DNA of 64,000 nucleotides from Arcobacter sp. F2176 (GCF_004116465.1 NZ_PDJV01000002.1:229022-293021), one strand, 5' to 3'. Positions 33,412-45,345 are shown, numbered from the stretch's first letter. Made by a program: numbers and translations. Notes: generated from the letters alone by a model not told the origin.

Positions 33412-35396
33412 TATTTATCTCCTACTCTTTCATTTTTTTCTTTATAATTCATTGGTAATTCAAATGGCATAAGTGCATGTTGTAGCTCATGTCTATCTTT
33501 ACCTTCTGCTTGCATTTTTTCAGTTATTTCATCAACTTGGGCTTGTCTTTTTGCAGATAAATCATTTTCAATAATCATCCCTTTAGCACCATAACCTCTA
33601 AATGCTGGAGGCATTTCCATCTTCATAATGTCTAATGGCTCATAAGTGATTTCTGGTTCGATTGCATTTTTATCTGGCCAAGAAGTTAATGTTCTATTTA
33701 ACCAGTTCGCATCATCTCTTTTTAAATAATCTTCTCTATAATGTGCCCCTCTTGATTCAGTTCTATCTCTAGCGCCTTTAGCAACACATAATGCAATTTT
33801 TAACATTTTTGGAACTCTATAAGCTTCTTCAAGTTCTGGATTTCCAACTCTTTCTTTTGATTTAACAGTAATTTGTTTAGTTTTAACTAATAATTCTTTT
33901 AATTCATTAACAGCTTCTTCTAAGTGAGGTCCATCTCTAAAGATACCTACTTTTTGATCCATTAGATTTTGCATTCTATTTTTGATTCTAAATATATCTT
34001 CATTTCCATTGTAAGATAAAATCTCATTTAAATATGCATCTTCTTCATCAAGGAATTTTTGAACTGTTTTAGTACCAATTGTTACATCATTTTCTAAACA
34101 GAAATCAGCAAAATAATTACCAATAATCATACCAGCAACAACTGTTTCAGAAACAGAATTTCCTCCAAGTCTATTGAATCCATGCATATCCCAACAAGCA
34201 GCTTCACCACAAGCAAATAGACCTTTTAATGTTTGTGATTCACCAGTTGGTTTTGTTCTAATTCCACCCATTGAGTAATGTTGCATAGGTAAAACTGGAG
34301 CCCAACCTTTTGGACCTTCATCAGCTGGATCAATACCATTAAAGATTTGACAAATTTCTTGCACATCTCTTAAGTTTTTCTCAATGTGTTCACGACCAAG
34401 AATAGAGATATCTAACCAAATATGATCACCATATGGAGAAGGTACACCTTTACCATTTCTAATATGTTCAATCATTCTTCTTGAAACAACATCTCTTGAT
34501 GCAAGTTCTTTTTTCTCAGGTTCGTAATCTGGCATAAATCTATGTCCATCTACATCTCTTAAAATTCCACCATCACCTCTACACCCTTCAGTTAATAAAA
34601 TACCTGATGGTACAATTGGAGTTGGGTGAAATTGAACAGCTTCCATATTTCCTAGAGTTGCAATTCCTGTTTCAAGTGCAATAGCAGCACCAATACCTTC
34701 ACAAATAACTGCATTAGTTGTTTGTTTAAATACTCTTCCATATCCACCTGTTGCGATACATGTTCCTTTAGCAACATAAGCTTCTAATTCTCCAGAAATC
34801 AAATCTCTTACAATAGCACCATAACATCTTCCATCTTCATGTATAATTGATACAGCTTCTTTTCTATCTCTAATATCAACTTCATGTTTTAAAGCTTCAT
34901 TTGCAACACCAAATAACATTGTATGTCCTGTTGCATCAGCTGTATAACATGTTCTCCATTTTTTAGTTCCACCAAAGTCTCTTGATGTAATTAATCCATG
35001 TCTATCAGCATCTTCAGTAATTGTTGTTTTTTTAGCATTGATAACTGCTTCTCTTGCACCTTCTCTAACTCTTGTCCAAGGCACACCCCAACCAGCTAAT
35101 TCTCTAATAGCTTTTGGTGCAGTATTTACAAACATTCTTGCAACTTCTTGGTCACATCCCCAATCCGAACCTTTTACAGTATCTGCAAAGTGTAAATCTT
35201 CATTATCCCCATCACTCATTTTAGAGTTACCTAAAGATGCCTGCATACCACCTTGTGCAGCAGCACTATGTGATCTTTTAACTGGAACAAGTGATAAAAC
35301 TACTGTATTTAAGCCTTTTTTTTGTGCAGCAACTGCAGCTCTTAAACCTGCTAAACCACCACCAATAACTAATGCATCACAATAATTAATTTTCAT
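33411..35396 (-). CDS. frdA: Fumarate reductase flavoprotein subunit
   Basis: 661 residues, normal for epsilon-type FrdA. FAD motif [15 protein letters not shown] (10-24), the His for covalent FAD in [14 protein letters not shown] (about 42-55), the active-site [13 protein letters not shown] (about 390) and [12 protein letters not shown]. It reduces fumarate to succinate in the cytoplasm. This two-way enzyme may also work as succinate dehydrogenase when oxygen is used. One-base overlaps join it to frdC and frdB. Confidence 0.97.
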   Translation of the reverse strand: MKINYCDALVIGGGLAGLRAAVAAQKKGLNTVVLSLVPVKRSHSAAAQGGMQASLGNSKMSDGDNEDLHFADTVKGSDWGCDQEVARMFVNTAPKAIRELAGWGVPWTRVREGAREAVINAKKTTITEDADRHGLITSRDFGGTKKWRTCYTADATGHTMLFGVANEALKHEVDIRDRKEAVSIIHEDGRCYGAIVRDLISGELEAYVAKGTCIATGGYGRVFKQTTNAVICEGIGAAIALETGIATLGNMEAVQFHPTPIVPSGILLTEGCRGDGGILRDVDGHRFMPDYEPEKKELASRDVVSRRMIEHIRNGKGVPSPYGDHIWLDISILGREHIEKNLRDVQEICQIFNGIDPADEGPKGWAPVLPMQHYSMGGIRTKPTGESQTLKGLFACGEAACWDMHGFNRLGGNSVSETVVAGMIIGNYFADFCLENDVTIGTKTVQKFLDEEDAYLNEILSYNGNEDIFRIKNRMQNLMDQKVGIFRDGPHLEEAVNELKELLVKTKQITVKSKERVGNPELEEAYRVPKMLKIALCVAKGARDRTESRGAHYREDYLKRDDANWLNRTLTSWPDKNAIEPEITYEPLDIMKMEMPPAFRGYGAKGMIIENDLSAKRQAQVDEITEKMQAEGKDRHELQHALMPFELPMNYKEKNERVGDK

Positions 35397-36187
35397 TATG
35401 CCACTCTCCCATTATTTATTTTATATTCCATTACTTGTGCTGTTGGAGTATATCTTTCCCCAACTTTTCCTGCAGCTGCGTGATCCATACCAATTTTCAT
35501 ATAAGCTGCTAATGTAGCGAAACCTAAAACTAAAAAGAACACTGTAAGAATTTTTTTATAAGCTTTTAATTTTTTTCTTGAAGCTTTTGGATCTTTACCG
35601 TCAAACCATCCCCATTTAACAGCAAGTCTATATAATCCAATAGTTCCATGGAATTCAACTGCTAATAGTAAAAGAATATATAAAGGCCACATCCAGTTAG
35701 ACCAAACTCTATCTGCACTTGCATATGGTCCGATTGCATCTGCTTGAGTCATAATAATATATAAGTGAACTGAACCTAAAAAGAACATTGCAAAACCAGT
35801 AAATGCTTGAACAAACCACAATTTTGTATCTTCATGAGCCATGCTATTTGCATGTGCTTTCATCACTTGATATTGTTTGAAATTAGCTGGTAATTTTCTC
35901 ATACCCATTGCAGCATGTGAAATAAATACTACAAATACAAAAAATGCAATTGCAGAAACAATTATAGGTTGCCCCTCATTGAAAATAAAACTAGCTTCAA
36001 AGAATTTTGTAACTGAATACATAAAATCTTTACTGACTAAAATTGTTGAGACAAATAGCATATGTCCCCACATAAATAGACCAAGGAATAATCCCGTCGC
36101 ACTTTGCAAATAATCTAATTTTGCAGGAGTTCTACTTTTCTTCCCTTCAACTGTTTTGCCTAAATAACCTTCTATTAGGTCACTCAT
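35396..36187 (-). CDS. frdC: Fumarate reductase di-haem cytochrome b subunit
   Basis: 263 residues with five membrane helices and the His ligands of a di-haem quinol:fumarate reductase ([42 protein letters not shown]). It is of the Wolinella type, not the E. coli FrdCD type. The ATG at 36187 with AAGG seven bases upstream is chosen over an in-frame TTG two codons earlier. Quinol oxidation feeds FrdB. It is the first gene of frdCAB. Confidence 0.95.
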   Translation of the reverse strand: MSDLIEGYLGKTVEGKKSRTPAKLDYLQSATGLFLGLFMWGHMLFVSTILVSKDFMYSVTKFFEASFIFNEGQPIIVSAIAFFVFVVFISHAAMGMRKLPANFKQYQVMKAHANSMAHEDTKLWFVQAFTGFAMFFLGSVHLYIIMTQADAIGPYASADRVWSNWMWPLYILLLLAVEFHGTIGLYRLAVKWGWFDGKDPKASRKKLKAYKKILTVFFLVLGFATLAAYMKIGMDHAAAGKVGERYTPTAQVMEYKINNGRVA

Positions 36188-36334
36188 TATCAATCCTTTG
36201 TGTTTAATTTATGATGGAATATTTCAAACAAAAAATTCCTTTTAAAACATAGCATCATTATAGCGAAGATAATCTTGAATAGAATTTTAAAAATTCAATT
36301 AATTCTATCTTAAATTATCTTTAATAATTTTTGC

Positions 36335-36365
36335 CTTAAAAAAAAGGTCGATAAAATCGACCTTT
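36335..36365 (-). terminator. Terminator of the nuo operon
   Basis: 10-bp stem AAAGGTCGAT/ATCGACCTTT (36343-36352 with 36356-36365), AAA loop. On the minus strand eight T residues follow (36335-36342). It lies 60 bases after the nuoN stop. Confidence 0.9.
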
Positions 36366-36424
36366 AAAAAATTAGTACTAAAAAAATAATTTTTAATACT
36401 AATATAGTAATTTATTGACAGTGT

Positions 36425-37927
36425 TTACTTTAGAAACAAAGATTCAATTGCTAATTTTGAAACCTCTATTATTGCATCAATATTTGGTGCAGGAATGAAA
36501 AATACTATAGCAGAACCTATACCACCCCATACAACTAAAGCAGCCAAAAACGCTACAATATATGTAGATATCCTTTTATCATTGAATCCTTCACTTGTAC
36601 AAGCATCAGTTGCTGGATAAAAATACATCATAGCAATTAATCTAAAGTAGTAGTAAACAGAAATGATAGTTGCAATAATTGCAACTATTGTTAAACTTGC
36701 ATATCCTGAATTAATGGCTTCTGTAAAGATATAAAATTTTCCAATAAATCCAATTGTAGAAGGAATACCTGCTAAAGAAAATAAGAAAATAGTCATAGCA
36801 GCTGCTAAGAAAGGTCTTTCATGTGCTAACCCTTTAAAATCTTCATATGTTACTCTAACTTTTGTCTCAGAAATAATATGAGAAATAAGTCCAAATGCAC
36901 CAATTGCAGTTAATAAATAAGATATTAAATAGAACATAATTGCATAAGCATTGTCAATATTTTGTCCTAAAGATATAAATCCTAATAAGATATATCCTGT
37001 ATGAACTATTGAAGATGCAGCAAGCATTCTTTTAATAATTTTTTGAGTAATTGCAATCCATGTACCATAAGCAAGTGTAAATATAATAAGTACATATAAA
37101 ATAGGATCCCAAAAATTTTGAATAGTTGAGAATGTTTGTAAATATGCTCTTAAAAATAGTGAGAATATTGCTACTTTAAATGTAGATGCCATATATGCAG
37201 TTACTAGCATTGGAGCACCTCTATATACATCTAAAACCCAAGATTGGAATGGGAAAGCTGCAATTTTGAAAAGGAAAGTAAATAATAATAGTGTTATACC
37301 AATATAAATAAGATTTAAATCGCTTCCACTATGTGTTGTAATATAAGTTGAAATATCATTTAAGTTTGTACTTCCACTTACACCATAAATTAATACTGTT
37401 CCTAATAGGAAAAATGCACCAATAAATGAACCCAAAACTAAGTATTTAAACATAGCTTCAACTCTTTTAGCATCTTCACTTTGGAAACCAACTAATATGT
37501 ATATTGCAAATGATGCAATTTCTAGTGAAATATAAGCAGTAATTAGCTCGTTTGAATTAGCAATTAACATCATTCCAAATAGAGCAAACATCAATACTGA
37601 AAAAAACTCACCTTTAAAATATGAATGTTCATAAAAGTAATGTTCACCAATTAGTACAATAAGTAATGTACCAAAAATCAATAATACACCAAAAAAGTTT
37701 GCATATGTATCAAAAACTAAAGCATTATTAAATAATTGATTATATGGTTTAACAGAAAAAAGATCACCAAATTCTGCAACAGAAAAACCTAAGGCAATTA
37801 TCAAAAATATTGATGTAGTCGTAATAAAATGCTTAAGTGTAAACTTGTCATACATACTCATAAACATCAATACAAGAGCACCTACAAGTACGGTTAGAAG
37901 GGGTACTAGATATAAGAATTCAGTCAT
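36425..37927 (-). CDS. nuoN: NADH-quinone oxidoreductase subunit N
   Basis: 500 residues, about 14 helices. Antiporter-like subunit: YKLAPF-type region ([18 protein letters not shown]), a buried Glu in [17 protein letters not shown] and Lys in [16 protein letters not shown]. It pumps protons as the innermost of the three antiporter-like subunits. Overlaps nuoM by one base and ends the operon. Confidence 0.96.
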   Translation of the reverse strand: MTEFLYLVPLLTVLVGALVLMFMSMYDKFTLKHFITTTSIFLIIALGFSVAEFGDLFSVKPYNQLFNNALVFDTYANFFGVLLIFGTLLIVLIGEHYFYEHSYFKGEFFSVLMFALFGMMLIANSNELITAYISLEIASFAIYILVGFQSEDAKRVEAMFKYLVLGSFIGAFFLLGTVLIYGVSGSTNLNDISTYITTHSGSDLNLIYIGITLLLFTFLFKIAAFPFQSWVLDVYRGAPMLVTAYMASTFKVAIFSLFLRAYLQTFSTIQNFWDPILYVLIIFTLAYGTWIAITQKIIKRMLAASSIVHTGYILLGFISLGQNIDNAYAIMFYLISYLLTAIGAFGLISHIISETKVRVTYEDFKGLAHERPFLAAAMTIFLFSLAGIPSTIGFIGKFYIFTEAINSGYASLTIVAIIATIISVYYYFRLIAMMYFYPATDACTSEGFNDKRISTYIVAFLAALVVWGGIGSAIVFFIPAPNIDAIIEVSKLAIESLFLK

Positions 37928-39408
37928 TATCTCATCACTCCAATTTTTAATATGTCATTTAAAAAGTGAGTTACAGTTGGCTCAAACTTATCAATGAATG
38001 GTTCTGGGTAAACACCCATTAGAAATACTAAGATTATCCATGGTGCTAAACCGATAATCTCTTTTATTTTAAGGTCTCTCATTTTTCTTGGTTCTCCAAC
38101 TCTATCTTGTAAAATAGCTCTTTGGAACATCCATAACATATATGAAGCACCAATGATAACTGTAAGAGCTGAGATATAACCTAATGTATGATTAAATTCA
38201 TAAATTCCAAAAATGATTAATAATTCTGAAACAAATCCATTTGTTCCAGGTAATCCAATATTTGCAAATAACATGATTGCAAATATGAAAGTAAATATTG
38301 GAGCAACTTTTGCAATTCCACCTAAGTCACTAATAGTTTTAAATTTAGATTCATCATGTAAAATACCAACAAGTAAAAATAAAGCACCTGTTGCAATTGC
38401 ATGAGCAATGATTAAATATAATGCTCCATTAATACCGTAAGCATTTAATGAAAATATACCTGCTGCTATAAAACTTAAGTGAGATGCCGATGAATATGCA
38501 AACATTCTTTTAATGTCATTTTGCATTAGTGCTGCGATTCCAAAATAAACTAAACCAAATAATCCAATAAATACAAACCAAGTAGAGTATTCAATATAAA
38601 TTTCTGGAAATATTGGAATCATAAATCTAACGATTGCATAAACTCCAAGTTTTGCCATGATTGAAGATAATAAGAAAACAGCACCAGTAGGAGCATTTTT
38701 ATATGTATCCATAATCCAAGTATGTAATGGGAAAATTGGAATTTTAATACCAAAAGCAATAACAAATGTTAAAAATAAGTATACTTGCTCATGATAAGAC
38801 AAGGTTGTAATTTTTGTAAAATCATTGTATTGGAAAGACCAAAAACCAAACTCGTTAAAAAATGTAACACCAAGGTAAATAATACCAATAAACATCAACA
38901 ATGAACCAGCCATTGTATAAATAGTAACTTTAATAGTTGTAAATACTTTATCCCCAAAACCATCAATACCAATCATTAAGAATACTGGCAATAACATAAC
39001 TTCCCAGAAGAAGTAGAATAAAATAACATCTAAAGATAATAATGCACCTGTAACACCTGTTTGTACAAGTAGCATATTAATCCAATAACCTTTTGTTCTA
39101 CCTTCCCATAATAGTAAATATGAAGTAGGAATTAAAATAGCAATAAGCATTAAAATAGTTAAAGAAAAACCATCAACTCCGACATAATAATTTATACCGT
39201 AAGTTTGAATCCAAGGTGCATTTGTGACAAATTGCATTCCAGCATTTGGGTCAAAGTTGATATAGATTTTTAAAACTAATGCTAATACAACAGTAGTAGT
39301 TAAAAATGCTATATTTCTAACTGCTTCCACATTTGCTGTTGTAATCATCAAACCAAAGGCAACAATTGCTGGTAAAAATATAATAAATGATAAACTTTCT
39401 GCACTCAT
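37927..39408 (-). CDS. nuoM: NADH-quinone oxidoreductase subunit M
   Basis: 493 residues, about 14 helices. Catalytic Glu in [16 protein letters not shown] (about 140), Lys-bearing [21 protein letters not shown] and [15 protein letters not shown]. Middle antiporter-like proton pump subunit. It lies one base from nuoL. Confidence 0.97.
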   Translation of the reverse strand: MSAESLSFIIFLPAIVAFGLMITTANVEAVRNIAFLTTTVVLALVLKIYINFDPNAGMQFVTNAPWIQTYGINYYVGVDGFSLTILMLIAILIPTSYLLLWEGRTKGYWINMLLVQTGVTGALLSLDVILFYFFWEVMLLPVFLMIGIDGFGDKVFTTIKVTIYTMAGSLLMFIGIIYLGVTFFNEFGFWSFQYNDFTKITTLSYHEQVYLFLTFVIAFGIKIPIFPLHTWIMDTYKNAPTGAVFLLSSIMAKLGVYAIVRFMIPIFPEIYIEYSTWFVFIGLFGLVYFGIAALMQNDIKRMFAYSSASHLSFIAAGIFSLNAYGINGALYLIIAHAIATGALFLLVGILHDESKFKTISDLGGIAKVAPIFTFIFAIMLFANIGLPGTNGFVSELLIIFGIYEFNHTLGYISALTVIIGASYMLWMFQRAILQDRVGEPRKMRDLKIKEIIGLAPWIILVFLMGVYPEPFIDKFEPTVTHFLNDILKIGVMR

Positions 39409-39409
39409 A

Positions 39410-41299
39410 CTACAATCCTAACGAAATAAATAAATAAATGAAGATTGCACTCATGCCAACAAGCATGAATAGACCATAAAATCTTACATTTGCATTTTGA
39501 AGCCTACCAACTACTTTACCAAGGTTGATAAACTGGTTACAACTTCCCATGATGAAGTTATCAATGATTTTTTCATCTACTACTTTATCAATAAAAGTTG
39601 ATAATTTTTTTGCACTTTGAACAAATACTGCGTTATATATTTCATCAACATAGAATTTATTAGCAACAAGTCCTTGTTCACTTTCAGGATTATATATATC
39701 AAAGTTTGCATATTTTTTATATGCTGTATATATTCCAGCAACTGCAAATAAAACAGATACTACCATTAAAATATATTCTGTGCTGTGACTCATATGTAAC
39801 TCTTTTGAATCAAGTTGTGCAAGCCATGTATCAACCATGTGATGACCACCTAAAACTTCTGGTAAGTTTAAGAACCCAGCAGATATAGCACCAACTGCTA
39901 AAACTAACAATGGTAAGGTTATTGTCTTAGACGTATAAACATATTGATTGGTATTGTTTTTATTTGGAGCAACAAAAAGAATAAAATATAATCTAAACAT
40001 ATAAAATGCTGTTAAAAATGCTGTAAACATTCCAATTGCCCAAATCCCATATTGACCTTCATGAAATGCTGCACCTAAAATTGCATCTTTTGAAAAGAAA
40101 CCAGAAAATGGAGGAATTCCTGAAATTGCAATAACACCAACTAACATACAAAAGCCAACAATAGGAGTACTAACTCTATGTTGTGCCATTTTGAAGATAT
40201 TTTGCTCATGGTGTTGAGCCATAATCATACCACCTGCTGCCATGAATAACATTGCTTTGAAGAAAGCATGTGTAAATACATGAAATAATCCTGTTGAATA
40301 AAAACCTAATCCAACACCTATAAACATATATCCAAGTTGTGACATAGTTGAGTATGCAAGTATCTTTTTAATATCTTGTTGTTTAGTTGCAATGATAGCA
40401 GCAAATAGAGCTGAAAAAGCCCCAATATAAGCAATAAATGTACCAACACCTTCAATACCTTCATAAAGGAAATGGAATCTTGCAACCATATAAACACCAG
40501 CTGTTACCATTGTAGCAGCATGTATAAGTGCTGAAATTGGAGTAGGACCTGCCATTGCATCTGGAAGCCATGTATATAATGGAATCTGTGCTGATTTACC
40601 CATAGCTCCCACAAATAATAAGAAACCAGAAAGAATAAGTAGTTCAGTTGAGGCATTACCTAAGTTTGCTTCTATTGAAGTAAATGATAAATTTCCTTGT
40701 CCAATTGCAAAAAATAGTGTAATAACACCTAATATAAATCCGAAGTCACCAACTCTATTTACAATAAATGCTTTATTTGCTGCAAGAACATTCTCTTTGT
40801 TACCATAGTAAAATTTAATTAATAGGTATGAACAAACTCCAACACCTTCCCATCCAATGAATAAAATAATTGGATTGTCAGCAAGTACTAGAATTAGCAT
40901 TGATGCTAAGAAAAGGTTAAAATATGCAAAAAACTTACCAAAACCTTCATCTTTGTGCATATAACCAACTGCATAAATGTGAATTAAAGAACCAACAAAA
41001 GTTACGAACATAGCCATAAAGATCGATAGATTATCACCTAAAAATTTCATTTCAATAGTTAACTTATCTACTTCTAACCATGTAAAGATAGTTTGATGAT
41101 AAGTAGCATTATTGTTAACCATATTTATAAAGATTATTAAAGTAAAAATAAAACCAATGATTGGAGCGATTGTACCTATTAATGAAAATAATCTTTGTGG
41201 TAGGGCTCTTTTCTTTATATTATAAAAGTAGAATCCACCATTTAATATAGCACCAAGTAATGGAGCTAATATTATCCATACTAATAAATCTGTATGCAT
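39410..41299 (-). CDS. nuoL: NADH-quinone oxidoreductase subunit L
   Basis: 629 residues. FIGWEGVGVCSYLLIKF holds the conserved Glu; GKSAQIPLYTWLPDAMAGPTP and KILAYSTMSQLGYMF are NuoL signatures. The C-terminus carries the long lateral helix that clamps NuoM and NuoN. Distal proton pump of complex I. Confidence 0.97.
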   Translation of the reverse strand: MHTDLLVWIILAPLLGAILNGGFYFYNIKKRALPQRLFSLIGTIAPIIGFIFTLIIFINMVNNNATYHQTIFTWLEVDKLTIEMKFLGDNLSIFMAMFVTFVGSLIHIYAVGYMHKDEGFGKFFAYFNLFLASMLILVLADNPIILFIGWEGVGVCSYLLIKFYYGNKENVLAANKAFIVNRVGDFGFILGVITLFFAIGQGNLSFTSIEANLGNASTELLILSGFLLFVGAMGKSAQIPLYTWLPDAMAGPTPISALIHAATMVTAGVYMVARFHFLYEGIEGVGTFIAYIGAFSALFAAIIATKQQDIKKILAYSTMSQLGYMFIGVGLGFYSTGLFHVFTHAFFKAMLFMAAGGMIMAQHHEQNIFKMAQHRVSTPIVGFCMLVGVIAISGIPPFSGFFSKDAILGAAFHEGQYGIWAIGMFTAFLTAFYMFRLYFILFVAPNKNNTNQYVYTSKTITLPLLVLAVGAISAGFLNLPEVLGGHHMVDTWLAQLDSKELHMSHSTEYILMVVSVLFAVAGIYTAYKKYANFDIYNPESEQGLVANKFYVDEIYNAVFVQSAKKLSTFIDKVVDEKIIDNFIMGSCNQFINLGKVVGRLQNANVRFYGLFMLVGMSAIFIYLFISLGL

Positions 41300-41610
41300 T
41301 ATTTTTCTCCTTGTTTAAGTGCTGTAAATAAATCAGTATCTAATGATCTTTTTGTTCTAAATAAAAGAATTATTACTGATAAGAAAATGGCAGCTTCAGC
41401 AGCAGCAATTGCTATAACCATTACTGTAATTACTTGTGGATCCATATTGAAATGGTATCTAGCAAAAGTAACTAAAAATAGATTTATTCCATTTAACATA
41501 AGTTCTATTGACATATATATTACAAAAATATTTCTTCTTGCAATAACTCCAATTGCGCCAATTGAAAAAAGCATCATTGAAACAAATGCATATGATGTTA
41601 GTGATATCAT
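41299..41610 (-). CDS. nuoK: NADH-quinone oxidoreductase subunit K
   Basis: 103 residues with three helices. Conserved Glu in YMSIELMLNGINLFLVTF and in AAAEAAIFLS, the pair that links proton channels. Overlaps nuoJ by 4 bases. Confidence 0.96.
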   Translation of the reverse strand: MISLTSYAFVSMMLFSIGAIGVIARRNIFVIYMSIELMLNGINLFLVTFARYHFNMDPQVITVMVIAIAAAEAAIFLSVIILLFRTKRSLDTDLFTALKQGEK

Positions 41611-42122
41611 GATTGTATTCCTCTAGTTTTTTTTCTTTTAGCTAATACAATAGCACCAACTAATGCAACTAAAAGTAGTATTGAAATCAACTCAAATGAG
41701 ATTAACCAATTTTGGTATAAAAGCATTCCAATCTCTTTTATTCCACCAAAATTTGTCTCAATAATACTCATGTCCTTTTTTGGTAGTGCAGATACAGCTG
41801 TTAATATTACAACATTCAATGGCAACATAACAATCGCACCTATAATAATATTTCTAACTTTTTTAGGCTCTTTTGGTAAATCATGCTCATCAATATTTAA
41901 AAACATTAAGATAAATAAAAGAAGAGTCATAATTGCACCTGCATAAACTATTATTTGTACCATGAAAAGGAAAGTTGCACTTAACAATGCAAAAAGTCCA
42001 GATACAGATAAAATAGATATTAATAATCCAAGTGCTGCATACATAGGTTGTTTATGTGTTAGCATAGTGATTCCACCAGCTATTGCCATAAAACTTAAAC
42101 CAATAAATAAAATATCAGTCAT
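41607..42122 (-). CDS. nuoJ: NADH-quinone oxidoreductase subunit J
   Basis: 171 residues, five helices. VQIIVYAGAIMTLLLFILMFLN is the typical NuoJ helix with the pi-bulge. It overlaps nuoI by 8 bases and nuoK by 4. Confidence 0.95.
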   Translation of the reverse strand: MTDILFIGLSFMAIAGGITMLTHKQPMYAALGLLISILSVSGLFALLSATFLFMVQIIVYAGAIMTLLLFILMFLNIDEHDLPKEPKKVRNIIIGAIVMLPLNVVILTAVSALPKKDMSIIETNFGGIKEIGMLLYQNWLISFELISILLLVALVGAIVLAKRKKTRGIQS

Positions 42123-42627
42123 TTGATAAATCCTTTGCTCTTTCGTTATTCATTAAGTATTTTTTATCTACAACAAATTCCTCTCTTGAACTTCCTGTAA
42201 AACTTAAAATACCTGTATCCATTCTAATTGCATCACATGGACAAGCTTCAACACAATATCCACAATATACACACTCTAAAAGATCTATTTTAAACTCTTT
42301 TGGTCTTTTTTCAGCTTTGCCATCAAATCTTTCCTCAGCATCAATAAAAATACATTCAGCTGGACATGCAGTTGCACACATATAACATGCAACACATTTT
42401 TCAGATTCATCTTCCCATTTTGTAAGTCTATGAACCCCTCTGTATCTTTCATTTGTTGCTACATCTGTTGGTTGTTCTTCTGGATACTGAATTGTTTTTA
42501 AATTTGAAACATCTTTTAAATTCTTTGTAAAGTGACCAAAAGTTGTTTTCATACCACCCATAATAGCTGGTATGAAAAGCTTATCTTTAAAAGTTTGACC
42601 CTGTCTTTTTATTATTTTAATACCCAT
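42115..42627 (-). CDS. nuoI: NADH-quinone oxidoreductase subunit I
   Basis: 170 residues, ferredoxin-like with two [4Fe-4S] motifs: CVACYMCATACPAECI (about 78-93) and CVYCGYCVEACPCDAI (about 118-133). It carries electrons toward NuoB. The N-terminal 60 residues form an amphipathic membrane-edge helix and extension. Confidence 0.96.
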   Translation of the reverse strand: MGIKIIKRQGQTFKDKLFIPAIMGGMKTTFGHFTKNLKDVSNLKTIQYPEEQPTDVATNERYRGVHRLTKWEDESEKCVACYMCATACPAECIFIDAEERFDGKAEKRPKEFKIDLLECVYCGYCVEACPCDAIRMDTGILSFTGSSREEFVVDKKYLMNNERAKDLSND

Positions 42628-42628
42628 C

Positions 42629-43912
42629 TTACATTCCTGTCAAAACTATAACTGAAGCAGTTATAATAATATTTAATAGTGATAATGGTAGTAAAACTTT
42701 CCATCCTAACATTTGTAATTGGTCATATCTAAATCTTAATAAAGTCCATCTAACCCACATAAATACAAATACCATCATTAGGAATTTTACTAAGAAAGTT
42801 ACTACTTGAATAACAGCAACTGCAATACTTGAACCATTTTCACCTAAACCTGTAGCTAATAAAGCACCTAAGGCTATAAATGAAACTATACCTATAGTCC
42901 AAAACGCTTTTACTAAAATACCTGTTTCTTTTGCTCTAATATCTTTTTTATCATACCAGTTATTATTTTTCTTAATCCATTTAGTAAAGATATAAATTTT
43001 AATAGGTAATAAAGCCATAAGTACAATAATTACAATGTCAATATTGGCTTTTAATGTTTGTGTATCTAACCAAGGTATTTGATATCCACCAAAGAATAGT
43101 GTCACAATAATAGCTGATGCTCCAGCCATAGCAGCGAATTCTGATACTTGGAAAAGTCCAAATCTCATTGCACTATATTCTGTATGATAACCTGCAACAA
43201 TTTCTGATTCACCTTCTGCAATATCAAAAGGAGTTCTATTTGTCTCTGCAAAAGCACAAACAATAAAAATAATAGCAGCAAGTGGTTGCATAAATGCACC
43301 CCATGAAGGAATTATTTCCCAAAAAGTTCCACCTTGAAAATGTACAATGTCATTTAAGTGAATAGAACCGTAAGTTAGTAGCATAGAGATTAAAGCTAAT
43401 GCCATTGATGCTTCATAAGAGATAACTTGAGCTGATGCTCTAATTGCACCTAAAAGACCATATTTACTTCCTGATGCATAACCACCTAAAATGATTCCGT
43501 ATACAGATAATCCAGCATATGCTAAGAACCACATAATACCTAATTGCATTGGTAGGGCTTGCATTGAATGGCTTTGACCATCAATTACAACATTATCTGC
43601 AAAAGGAATAACTGCAAATGTTAGGAAATAACAAACAAATACTATTGAAGGAGCAATAGTAAACATAAATTTATATTTAATATGTCCTGGTGTAAAGTCT
43701 TCTTTAAATACAAGTTTTAGCATATCTGCTAAACTTTGTATTAATCCACCTAGTCTCATTGGTCCAATATGACATCTATTTGGTCCTGATCTATCTTGGA
43801 TAAATCCAGCTATTCTTCTCTCCCACCATACAAACACAGGTGTTAAACCAACTGCTAGTACTACAGCTAAAAGAATATTTACTATAATAACAATTATTGA
43901 TGCTGTATTCAT
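42629..43912 (-). CDS. nuoH: NADH-quinone oxidoreductase subunit H
   Basis: 427 residues, longer than many bacterial NuoH (about 325-350) by an insertion around residues 290-340 (KWIKKNNNWYDKKDIRAKE). Signatures: WWERRIAGFIQDRSGPNR and FAETNRTPFDIAEGESEIVAGYHTEYS. It forms the quinone chamber with NuoB and NuoD. It overlaps nuoG by 4 bases. Confidence 0.95.
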   Translation of the reverse strand: MNTASIIVIIVNILLAVVLAVGLTPVFVWWERRIAGFIQDRSGPNRCHIGPMRLGGLIQSLADMLKLVFKEDFTPGHIKYKFMFTIAPSIVFVCYFLTFAVIPFADNVVIDGQSHSMQALPMQLGIMWFLAYAGLSVYGIILGGYASGSKYGLLGAIRASAQVISYEASMALALISMLLTYGSIHLNDIVHFQGGTFWEIIPSWGAFMQPLAAIIFIVCAFAETNRTPFDIAEGESEIVAGYHTEYSAMRFGLFQVSEFAAMAGASAIIVTLFFGGYQIPWLDTQTLKANIDIVIIVLMALLPIKIYIFTKWIKKNNNWYDKKDIRAKETGILVKAFWTIGIVSFIALGALLATGLGENGSSIAVAVIQVVTFLVKFLMMVFVFMWVRWTLLRFRYDQLQMLGWKVLLPLSLLNIIITASVIVLTGM

Positions 43913-45345
43913 ATATTTCCTTTTTCTATCATAGTTTTAATAGTTTCAACTATTGATGATATTGTTTTTGCTTGATTATTTCTTTTCATACCTGAAACAG
44001 TTTTTTGTTTTATTCCATCAATATTTATGTAAGTTCCACTTTTTTCATAAAATGATGCAGTTGGAATAGCAACATCTGACTTCTCAATAGTTTTAGCATT
44101 GTGAGAAAAACAAGAAATAACTTTTTTACCTGTTAGTAACTCAATATTATCATCAAAATAGTTATTATCAAAAACTACTATAAGTGATGCTGCATCAAAA
44201 TAAGTTTTAAATGAAGACTCATCTTCAGATATACCTACTTCTTTAAAAGAGGCTCTATTTGCACTTTTGTCATTCTTTTTCAAATAATCATCACCAAAAG
44301 TTTCATCTATGTATTGTGGTGAATATCCAGAAATATTCGCTTTTACAGCATCTGCAAATGCTTTTACATTTTGTAATTCTTCTAAACATAAGTTTGGACT
44401 TACAAGAAATAAGGCATTGTTATTTTTTGCAACTTCTGTATATAAAGCAGCTATTGCATTACTTGTAGTATCTTCTTTACCATTTACTATTGCTTTTTCT
44501 AATCTATTTTCTTCTTCATTTTTATATGATAATCTACCGTAATCACACATGAAATAACCATTAACATCATTATTAAGTCTAGGTCTAAATCTGAATATTT
44601 TGTCATCTTCATACTTTTCTTTTCTATGGTCAACAAAGATATTACATCCTTTTGAACAACCATTACAAATAGAATTAAATGTCTCCATAAACCAAACTCT
44701 TTGTTTGAATCTAAAGTCTTTTGAAGTTAAAGCACCTACAGGACATAAATCTACTACATTCATAGCATAAGGATTACTAAGTGGTCTTCCTGGGAATGTA
44801 CCAATAACTGAATGGTCAGCTCTATTGATAACACCTAACTCATTTGTTCCTGTTATGTCTGAACAAAATCTAACACATCTAGTACAAAGAACACATCTTT
44901 CTTGGTCTAGCATTACATTAGAACCTAAGTCTTCTCTTTTTCTTGCATGATTTTTTTCTTCAACATTTATTCTAGATTCATAAAAACCTGATTCCATGTA
45001 AAAATCTTGTAGTTTACACTCTCCTGCTTGATCACAGGTAGGACAGTCAATAGGGTGATTGATTAGTTCTAACTCTAAGATATCTCTTCTCACAGCCATA
45101 ATATTATCACTTGTTGTACTAACTACCATACCTTCTTTTACAGGAGTATCACAGGCAATTTGGGGTCTTTTTTGTCCAGCGATTTCAACCATACACATTC
45201 TACAGTTTCCATCTTTCCCCAATGCTTTGTGATAACAAAAATGAGGAATATGTATATCTTCATCTAATAATTTATCAATTAAGAGACTTCCTTTTTCTGC
45301 CTCCATCTCCTGATCATTGATTATCAGTTTTACCATTTCGCTCAT
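43909..45345 (-). CDS. nuoG: NADH-quinone oxidoreductase subunit G, short form
   Basis: 478 residues; E. coli NuoG has about 900. The N-terminus is complete: [2Fe-2S] (HFCYHKALGKDGNCRMCMVE), the His-Cys3 [4Fe-4S] site (HPIDCPTCDQAGEC) and CVLCTRCVRFC, with an extra CNGCSKGC cluster near 225. The molybdopterin-like domain after about residue 250 is largely lost. The 3' end overlaps nuoH normally, so this is a short form, not a broken gene. Confidence 0.9.
   Translation of the reverse strand: MSEMVKLIINDQEMEAEKGSLLIDKLLDEDIHIPHFCYHKALGKDGNCRMCMVEIAGQKRPQIACDTPVKEGMVVSTTSDNIMAVRRDILELELINHPIDCPTCDQAGECKLQDFYMESGFYESRINVEEKNHARKREDLGSNVMLDQERCVLCTRCVRFCSDITGTNELGVINRADHSVIGTFPGRPLSNPYAMNVVDLCPVGALTSKDFRFKQRVWFMETFNSICNGCSKGCNIFVDHRKEKYEDDKIFRFRPRLNNDVNGYFMCDYGRLSYKNEEENRLEKAIVNGKEDTTSNAIAALYTEVAKNNNALFLVSPNLCLEELQNVKAFADAVKANISGYSPQYIDETFGDDYLKKNDKSANRASFKEVGISEDESSFKTYFDAASLIVVFDNNYFDDNIELLTGKKVISCFSHNAKTIEKSDVAIPTASFYEKSGTYINIDGIKQKTVSGMKRNNQAKTISSIVETIKTMIEKGNI

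Noticed and set aside
43909..45345. nuoG as a frameshifted pseudogene
   Set aside because: The stop overlaps the nuoH start in the normal 4-base pattern and no NuoG-like sequence was seen in other frames downstream.
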